From Streptomyces rishiriensis (GTDB lineage Bacteria; Actinomycetota; Actinomycetes; Streptomycetales; Streptomycetaceae), in NCBI RefSeq assembly GCF_003112535.1, contig NZ_BEWA01000019.1:186001-250000 (forward strand): 64,000 nucleotides of DNA, in the 5' to 3' direction. The notes under the pieces are model-generated. The model did not search any database, was not told the origin of the DNA, and was given only the letters and a program-made list of their open reading frames with translations. Shown here piece after piece: positions 59,174 through 64,000 of the stretch (its first letter is position 1; each line of letters opens with the position of its first letter). The translations under genes and the position numbers were made by a program.

Positions 59174-60715
59174 TCAGCGGCCGCCCGTGCCGTTGCCGCC
59201 CGTGGCCGAGCGCCGACGGCCCTGAGCGGGGCGGCCGCGCCGCGGACGGGCAGCGGAGCCGTTGTGCTCGCCGCCGCCGGCGGTGCCGCCATTGCCCCGT
59301 GCGCCGCCGTCACGGCCCGATCCGGAGCCCTTGCGCGCCGCGCCGCTGCGCGCGGGACGGCTCTCGGCGACGACCGGCGGGGCGAGGACGACGGGGACGC
59401 CCGAGGGCGCCTGCGCGCCGGTGATGCGGCTCAGCTCGACGCCGCCCGAGCGGACCCGGGTGGTCTGTGGGGTGATGCCGGCGTCGGCCATCAGCCGCGT
59501 CATCTCCCGGCGCTGATGCGGCAGCACCAGCGTGACGACGGTGCCGGACTCGCCCGCGCGGGCCGTACGGCCGCCGCGGTGCAGATAGTCCTTGTGGTCG
59601 CCGGGCGGGTCGACGTTGACGACGAGGTCGAGGTTGTCGACGTGGATGCCGCGGGCGGCGACGTTGGTCGCCACCAGCACGCTGACGTGACCGTCCTTGA
59701 ACTGGGCCAGGGTGCGGTTGCGCTGGGACTGCGACTTGCCGCCGTGCAGGGAGGCCGCGCGCACCCCGACCGCCAGCAGCTTCTTGGCCAGCCGGTCCGC
59801 CGCGTGCTTGGTGTCCAGGAACATGATCACGCGCCCGTCGCGGGCGGCGATCTCCGTCGTCGTGGCGTGCTTGTCCTCGTCCTCCACGTGCAGCACGTGG
59901 TGCTCCATCGTGGTGACGGCGCCCGCCGACGGGTCGACCGAGTGGACGACGGGGTCGGTCAGGTAGTTGCGCACCAGCCGGTCGACGTTGCGGTCCAGGG
60001 TCGCCGAGAACAGCATCCGCTGACCGCCGGGACGCACCTGGTCGAGCAGCTGCGTCACCTGCGGCATGAAGCCCATGTCGGCCATCTGGTCGGCCTCGTC
60101 CAGGACGGTGACCTCGACCCGGTCGAGCCGGCAGTCGTCCCGGTCGATGAGGTCCTTGAGCCGACCGGGCGTGGCCACGACGACCTCGGCGCCGCCGCGC
60201 AGGGCGCTCGCCTGCCGGCCGATCGACAGACCGCCGACCACCGTGGCGATCCGCAGCCGCAGCGAGCGGGCGTAGGGGGTGAGGGCGTCGGTGACCTGCT
60301 GGGCCAGCTCACGGGTGGGGACGAGCACGAGGGCCAGCGGCTGACGGGGCTCGGCCCGCTGCCCGGCGGTGCGGGCCAGCAGGGCCAGCCCGAAGGCGAG
60401 GGTCTTGCCGGAGCCCGTCCGGCCGCGGCCCAGAACGTCCCGGCCGGCCAGCGAGTTCGGCAGCGTGGCGGCCTGGATGGGGAACGGCGTGGTCACGCCC
60501 TCGGCGCCGAGGGCGGTCAGGAGCTGCTCGGGCATGTCGAGTTCGCTGAACGACTCGACGGCCGGCAGCCCGGGAGTGAGGGTGACGGGCACGGCGAACT
60601 CGCCACCGGACGCGGCGGGACTGCTCCCGCGTCCGTTCCGCCCGGCCTTGGCCGAACGGGACGGGGCGCCCTGGCGCCGGTCCGTACGGGAGCGGGCGGA
60701 GCTGTTGCGGTTCAT
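59174..60715 (-). CDS. DEAD-box RNA helicase
   Basis: A 513-residue ATP-dependent RNA helicase. The motifs are in order: PFPIQAATLPNSLAGRDVLG (Q motif), GRTGSGKT (I), PTRELAQQ (Ia), TPGRL (Ib), VLDEADQM (II), FSATL (III), ATNVAARGIHV (V) and HRGGRTARAG (VI). The N-terminal 55 and C-terminal 90 residues are basic and disordered (Arg/Gly/Ser-rich), as in Streptomyces RhlE-like enzymes. ATG at 60715 has GAGGAAGG at good spacing. It lies behind the cold-shock gene on the same strand with a terminator between, so limited read-through could couple the two. Confidence 0.96.
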   Translation of the reverse strand: MNRNSSARSRTDRRQGAPSRSAKAGRNGRGSSPAASGGEFAVPVTLTPGLPAVESFSELDMPEQLLTALGAEGVTTPFPIQAATLPNSLAGRDVLGRGRTGSGKTLAFGLALLARTAGQRAEPRQPLALVLVPTRELAQQVTDALTPYARSLRLRIATVVGGLSIGRQASALRGGAEVVVATPGRLKDLIDRDDCRLDRVEVTVLDEADQMADMGFMPQVTQLLDQVRPGGQRMLFSATLDRNVDRLVRNYLTDPVVHSVDPSAGAVTTMEHHVLHVEDEDKHATTTEIAARDGRVIMFLDTKHAADRLAKKLLAVGVRAASLHGGKSQSQRNRTLAQFKDGHVSVLVATNVAARGIHVDNLDLVVNVDPPGDHKDYLHRGGRTARAGESGTVVTLVLPHQRREMTRLMADAGITPQTTRVRSGGVELSRITGAQAPSGVPVVLAPPVVAESRPARSGAARKGSGSGRDGGARGNGGTAGGGEHNGSAARPRRGRPAQGRRRSATGGNGTGGR

Positions 60716-60748
60716 CCGTGACCTTCCTCGAAAGGGCGACACCATGAG

Positions 60749-60780
60749 CCGGGGCCCGCACTCGAGAGTGCGGGCCCCGG
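60749..60780 (-). terminator. Terminator between cold-shock and helicase genes
   Basis: CCGGGGCCCGCACTC and GAGTGCGGGCCCCGG form a 15-bp stem with only a GA at the tip, so the real loop is 4 or more bases. It ends 34 bases before the helicase start. Confidence 0.85.
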
Positions 60781-60814
60781 CCGTGTCGTCCGCTTGAAAC
60801 AGACGTCAGACGGT

Positions 60815-61018
60815 TCAGGCGGGGAGGATGTTCTCCGCCTGCGGGCCCTTCTGGCCCTGCGTCACGTCGAAGGTAACCTTCTGGCCTTCCTGAAGCTCAC
60901 GGAAGCCGGACGTGGCGATGTTCGAGTAGTGGGCGAAAACGTCCGGGCCGCCACCCTCCTGCTCGATGAAGCCGAAGCCCTTTTCCGAGTTGAACCACTT
61001 CACGGTGCCAGATGCCAT
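60815..61018 (-). CDS. CspA-family cold-shock protein
   Basis: A 67-residue OB-fold protein that binds single-stranded RNA and DNA. RNP1 is [10 protein letters not shown] and RNP2 is DVFAHYSNI; the start [17 protein letters not shown] is standard. Length is normal for Streptomyces 7-kDa cold-shock proteins. AAAGGAGAT lies at ideal distance before the ATG. The leader on the minus strand is long, unusually AT-rich for this genome and contains a terminator-like hairpin, so expression is probably set in the leader. Confidence 0.97.
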   Translation of the reverse strand: MASGTVKWFNSEKGFGFIEQEGGGPDVFAHYSNIATSGFRELQEGQKVTFDVTQGQKGPQAENILPA

Positions 61019-61041
61019 GCTGTATCTCCTTTGGGGCAATG

Positions 61042-61136
61042 CCCGGAGCCCGCACCTTGCGGACCCGGCGTCGCAGGATCAGGAAAAGCCCCAAAAACAA
61101 AAAGAGTGCCCGTCGACGTATGGTCGAAGAGCACTC
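61042..61136 (-). promoter_or_regulatory. Cold-shock leader with an internal terminator and an SD-proximal hairpin
   Basis: Read on the minus strand, GAGTGC...GCACTC (61136-61104) is followed by CTTTTTGTTTTTGG, a classic intrinsic terminator and very rare in this genome. A second hairpin (61068-61042, about 10 bp, 5-base loop) stands just before the ribosome binding site. The distance from the T-tract to the ATG is about 75 bases. The arrangement suits transcription attenuation or an RNA thermometer, or marks the end of an upstream transcript. Confidence 0.55.
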
Positions 61137-61261
61137 AAAAGCCTCTGGTAACCGAAACTGCCACTTTTATCACGGTAGCACAGCTCGGGAAGCGGGGTGT
61201 GTGTCGAGGACCACATCGCGACCCGACCGTTGCCTCCGGCCGTCCACGGGAGGACCGGAAC

Positions 61262-61624
61262 ATGATCTATCACGTCGTACCGCTCGACGAGTGGAGCGCC
61301 GACCCCGACCGGCCCTATGCGCCGGTTTCCCTCGCGCGGGACGGGTTCGTGCACTGCTCGCCCGACGAGGCGACCACCCTCACGATCGCCGCCGCGTTCT
61401 ACCGCACCGCCCCCCGGCCGCTGCTGGCGCTCGTCCTGGACGAGGCTCGGCTCACCGCGCGGTGCGAGTGGGAGGCGGCCGCCCCCGCGCCGCCGCCCGG
61501 CGTGCCGGAGGACACCCTGTTCCCGCACGTCTTCGGGCCGCTCGACCGCGAGGCCGTCGTCCGCGTCCTGGAGGTCCGCTGGGACGGGCACGATCGTGCG
61601 ACGGGCCTGACGGAGGCCGGTTGA
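61262..61624 (+). CDS. DUF952 protein
   Basis: A 120-residue cytoplasmic protein with the DUF952 pattern: MIYHVVPLDEWSADPDRPYA, then DGFVHCSPDEATTLTIAAAF, then EDTLFPHVFGPLDREAVVRV. The family has an ADP-ribosyltransferase-like fold, with H near the start and an H-C-S motif, but its activity is unproven. ATG at 61262 follows GGGAGGACC. It is divergent from the cold-shock gene and ends at a bidirectional hairpin. Confidence 0.9.
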   Translation: MIYHVVPLDEWSADPDRPYAPVSLARDGFVHCSPDEATTLTIAAAFYRTAPRPLLALVLDEARLTARCEWEAAAPAPPPGVPEDTLFPHVFGPLDREAVVRVLEVRWDGHDRATGLTEAG

Positions 61625-61627
61625 CCG

Positions 61628-61657
61628 GTGCGGGAGAGCGCGTGAGCCCTCCCGCAC
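61628..61657. terminator. Bidirectional terminator between DUF952 and TerB genes
   Basis: GTGCGGGAG and CTCCCGCAC form a perfect 9-bp stem with a 12-base loop between two converging stops. Confidence 0.7.
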
Positions 61658-61679
61658 GGGAGAACGGAAGAACGGAAGA

Positions 61680-62135
61680 TCAGAGGTCGAACTCGTGCGG
61701 CGGCAGGTCGAGGGTGAAGCACGCCTCGCGCACCACTGCCTGCTCGGTCTTGTCGAAGTCGCCGTCGGCGCCGCCGATCACGATGCCGATCTGGATGACG
61801 GCGCGGGCCTCGGCCGGCTTCTTCTTCGCCTTGGCGATCTCCTGCAGCACGCTCACCTTGCCGAAGTCGAAGTCGGCGATCAGCTTGTTCAGGTTGTCGT
61901 CGAAGCGCCGCTGAAGGTCCGTGGCGTCGAAGTTCTGCAGCACCTCGTTGGTGGCGATCAGCTGGGCCACCCGGCGCCGCTCGGCGGGGTCGACGGTGCC
62001 GTCCGCCGCCGCGACGAGGGCGCACATCGCCATGCTCGCGTCGCGGAAGGCGCCGCTCTTGAGGTCGTTCTTCTTCGCCACGAGCTGGGTCTGCATCGTC
62101 GACGCGGACTCCTTGAAGCGGTCCCACAGGGCCAT
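61680..62135 (-). CDS. TerB-family tellurite/stress protein
   Basis: A 151-residue all-helical cytoplasmic protein. TerB features are SMAMCALVAAADGTVDPAER and ARAVIQIGIVIGGADGDFDK, two D-G acidic turns that can bind metal, as in family structures. TerB is part of the Ter stress module with TerD and VWA proteins; here no ter genes adjoin it. The nearest related gene is the VWA protein at 4897, far away. ATG at 62135. Confidence 0.93.
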   Translation of the reverse strand: MALWDRFKESASTMQTQLVAKKNDLKSGAFRDASMAMCALVAAADGTVDPAERRRVAQLIATNEVLQNFDATDLQRRFDDNLNKLIADFDFGKVSVLQEIAKAKKKPAEARAVIQIGIVIGGADGDFDKTEQAVVREACFTLDLPPHEFDL

Positions 62136-62250
62136 GAGAACTCCAGACGGTCGGTTCGGTTCGGTATCTGCACCACAGGTGCGGCAACATCTACAGCAAC
62201 GTAGAAACTACCGGCCGACCGGATAAGTTCCGGCGGGGTCCACGGACATG

Positions 62251-62285
62251 GCCGAGCCCGCGGAGGCGGGACGGGCGGGCTCGGC
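62251..62285 (-). terminator. Terminator of the SCO2400-type gene
   Basis: GCCGAGCCCGC and GCGGGCTCGGC form a perfect 11-bp stem, 10 bases after the stop at 62296. Confidence 0.8.
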
Positions 62286-62295
62286 GACGGCCGGT

Positions 62296-63369
62296 TCAGC
62301 TCAGGCAGAGCAGGCCCAGCAGGCAGACCTCGGACGGGGAGGTCGCCGCCGGCGCGGGGTTCGTCGCGGACGACGACGTGCCCGAGCCGTTCGAGCCGGA
62401 GTCGGAGTTCGAGCCGGAGCCGGTGGTCGACTGGGAGGCCGAGTCCGACGACGAGTGCGACGCCGAGTTCGCACTCGACGCGCCCGTGCCGCCGTTCGCG
62501 GAAGACCCGGACGACCCGGAGGTCCCCGACGACCCCGACGACGTGGAGGACCGCTGCCCGGCCGAGCCTCCGGGAGAGGTGACCGCGGCGCCGTAGGACG
62601 AGGAGCCCGCGCCCTGCCCCGAGGCGGACTGTTCCCGCGTGCGGGTCCGGGACCCGGAGGCCGCGGTGTCCGGACGGGAGTCCGACGGCGTGTACCGCTC
62701 GCCCCCGAGCTCGGTCGCCGGCGACTGCGACGCGACGGTGGAGGGGGCGGGCCGGTGGGCGGACCGGGTCACCGTGGGACGGGTGTGGTCGGAGGCGGGT
62801 TCCTCCCCGCCCGACGAGGTGGGGAGCTCGGGCGCGGCGGCCGCCTGCGTCCGGTCGCCGCCCTGGCGGTCCAGCGCGGCGACGGTCAGCCCGCCGCCGA
62901 CGAGGGCCACGGCCGTCGCGACGACGGCCCGGCGCTGGTGCTTCTTCCAGCGGGCCAGCTGCCGCCGCCGTGCGGCGCGCCCGCGCGGCGCGGCCGGCGC
63001 CGGCTCCACGGAGGGGGCGCTCTCCGGCCCGGAGGACGCGACGGACGACGGGGCGGACGAAGGGGAGGGCGAGGGGTCCGACGACGGGTCCGGCGACGCG
63101 TAGAGGGACGACGTGTAGGGGGACGAGATGCGGGGGGACGAGATGCGGGGAGGCGTCGCGTGCGATGCGACGGGCGCCGGACCGCGTGAGGGCTCCGTCC
63201 ACGGTGTGGGGTCCGTGTACGTGGTCGTGTACGCCGGCTGCGCGACCCGGGCGGCCGGGACGACGCGGTCGTGGGCCGTGACCGGGGCGATGTCCGGGGC
63301 GTAGGCCCCGCACCCGGGACACACCAGGGCGCCGTTGAGGTGCCGACGACACGAGGAGCAGTAGTCCAT
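62296..63369 (-). CDS. SCO2400-type membrane protein with N-terminal zinc ribbon
   Basis: A 357-residue protein. Residues 3-20 are a zinc ribbon (CSSC, then CPGC). A Pro/Ser/Thr linker leads to a basic stretch (RGRAARRRQLARWKKHQRR) and a single TM helix (AVVATAVALVGGGLTVAAL, about 145-163). The outside part is a long Ser/Thr/Gly region of low complexity, ending in VCLLGLLCLS with two Cys. The layout (ribbon, basic patch, TM, disordered tail) is that of the SCO2400 family in Streptomyces, of unknown function. ATG at 63369 has AGGAAG upstream. Confidence 0.82.
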   Translation of the reverse strand: MDYCSSCRRHLNGALVCPGCGAYAPDIAPVTAHDRVVPAARVAQPAYTTTYTDPTPWTEPSRGPAPVASHATPPRISSPRISSPYTSSLYASPDPSSDPSPSPSSAPSSVASSGPESAPSVEPAPAAPRGRAARRRQLARWKKHQRRAVVATAVALVGGGLTVAALDRQGGDRTQAAAAPELPTSSGGEEPASDHTRPTVTRSAHRPAPSTVASQSPATELGGERYTPSDSRPDTAASGSRTRTREQSASGQGAGSSSYGAAVTSPGGSAGQRSSTSSGSSGTSGSSGSSANGGTGASSANSASHSSSDSASQSTTGSGSNSDSGSNGSGTSSSATNPAPAATSPSEVCLLGLLCLS

Positions 63370-63578
63370 TGCGGTCTTCCTGAGTTGACGTGCCGACACC
63401 CCCGTGGGGGGCCGCGACCTGGTCACGTTCGCACGTGGGATCGAACGGCCGTCACGCTAACGAGTCATTCGCCAGACTGTGTGCAGTCTGTGTGAGGCTC
63501 CTGCACGGATCCCTTGAGGGCTCTGGGGGCTTCCCTCCCTCTGTCCACCCATGTGAACAGAAATCAAGTACCCGACTC

Positions 63579-63607
63579 TTGACGCGTCCATACCAGGCCT
63601 CTAACTT
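63579..63607 (+). promoter_or_regulatory. Vegetative-type promoter of the CBM protein gene
   Basis: TTGACG (63579-63584), a 17-base spacer, and TAACTT (63602-63607). The predicted start of transcription is at about 63614. Confidence 0.7.
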
Positions 63608-63613
63608 CCGGGA

Positions 63614-63625
63614 GAAAGCGCTTTC
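63614..63625 (+). promoter_or_regulatory. Palindromic operator GAAAGCGCTTTC
   Basis: A perfect 12-base palindrome centred on CG sits at the predicted transcription start of the CBM gene. Its shape (central GCGC with AT-rich arms) is that of LacI-family operators controlling sugar-degradation genes in actinobacteria. No LacI gene is in the window. Confidence 0.6.
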
Positions 63626-63667
63626 CAGTTCGGCCGACCCGCACTCGCCCCGTTCCTGGAGATGAAC

Positions 63668-64000
63668 ATGCAGCTGAGATCCGTCATGGCGTGCGTCAGT
63701 CTGGTGTCCGGCGCGCTCGTCGCGCTGTCCGGCCCCACGGCACAGGCCGCCACCGCCCGCTACGAGGCGGAGGCCTCCCCGGCGGTCTGCACCGGAACCA
63801 TCGACTCCGACTGGACCGGCTACTCCGGCAGCGGATTCTGCAACGGCGCCAACTCGACCGGCGGCTACGCCCAGTTCACGGTGGACGCGGCCACGGCCGG
63901 CACGGCCACCCTGAGCGTCCGCTTCGCCAACGGGACCGCGGCCGCCCGCCCGGCCTCGCTCGTCGTCAACGGCGCCGTCGTCCAGACCCCGTCCTTCGAG
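63668..64000 (+). CDS. Secreted carbohydrate-binding protein, 5' part only
   Basis: The gene runs off the window. Residues 1-27 form a signal peptide ending near AQAATA. The mature part begins RYEAEASPAVCTGTIDSDW and continues with YAQFTVDAATAGTATLSVRF and ASLVVNGAVV, a CBM35/CBM6-type beta-sandwich (the Y-E-A-E start binds calcium). In such proteins a catalytic domain for plant polysaccharides usually follows. ATG at 63668 has GGAG 6 bases upstream, better than ATG at 63662. The promoter and operator just upstream suggest sugar-controlled expression. Confidence 0.88.
   Translation, partial: MQLRSVMACVSLVSGALVALSGPTAQAATARYEAEASPAVCTGTIDSDWTGYSGSGFCNGANSTGGYAQFTVDAATAGTATLSVRFANGTAAARPASLVVNGAVVQTPSFE

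Noticed and set aside
60794-61261. Plus-strand extension of the DUF952 frame through the cold-shock gene
   Set aside because: Antisense to a certain gene and its leader; ATG at 61262 has GGGAGGACC upstream and gives the normal DUF952 start.

Overview
The window is high-GC actinobacterial DNA, almost certainly from a Streptomyces chromosome. The signs are GTG starts and 4-base start/stop overlaps, a GAF-ANTAR regulator, a DUF397/DUF5753 pair, an LAETG cell-wall anchor, a SCO2400-type protein, and a contractile injection system (CIS) of the cytoplasmic kind known in Streptomyces. No tRNA, rRNA, CRISPR array, intact insertion sequence or replication origin was seen. All calls come from reading the sequence; no database search was run.

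Bases 1-34 kb are mixed chromosome. In order they hold: an AbiEii-like nucleotidyltransferase, a secreted pectate lyase, metG, an acidic-repeat VWA protein, a Tat-exported PhoX phosphatase, a FUSC membrane protein, a SpoIIE-type phosphatase, a caspase-like-fold protein, an XRE-TPR regulator divergent from an unlisted 56-residue secreted peptide gene, a GAF-ANTAR regulator, several lipoproteins, a nucleoside hydrolase, a GH13 glucosidase, a MOSC protein, a scar of two broken genes near 26.05 kb, an M23 peptidase, a lysyl-oxidase-like protein and an LCP cell-wall ligase. Just after the LCP gene lies a 150-base RNA with its own promoter, a multibranched fold and a terminator.

Bases 34.2-54.6 kb are the CIS locus. 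One long minus-strand operon (48521 down to 34252) encodes sheath, inner tube, two small assembly proteins, a 1254-residue disordered protein with about 17 QR motifs, a second tube protein, a LysM adaptor, a VgrG-type spike, a gp25-like protein, two baseplate proteins and a zinc-ribbon/TM/discoidin-like membrane protein. A second minus-strand unit (54631 to 51825) encodes the DUF4255 cap and the AAA+ ATPase. Between the units, facing the other way, sit two mosaic paralogues. They share a cytoplasmic Ig-like half and a TM segment, but one ends in a ricin-type lectin and the other in ChW (hydrophobic-W) repeats. Their promoters are superimposable and predict leaderless mRNAs. No tail fibre and no obvious toxin is present. 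My reading is a particle that docks on the inside of its own membrane through three membrane proteins with different outward-facing domains.

Bases 54.8-59 kb hold two divergent LuxR-type regulators flanking the CIS. The larger has a collagen/elastin-like Gly-X-Y insert. Bases 59-64 kb hold a DEAD-box helicase behind a cold-shock gene with a terminator-bearing leader, a DUF952 protein, a TerB protein, a SCO2400-type zinc-ribbon protein, and the start of a secreted CBM protein under a promoter with a palindromic operator.
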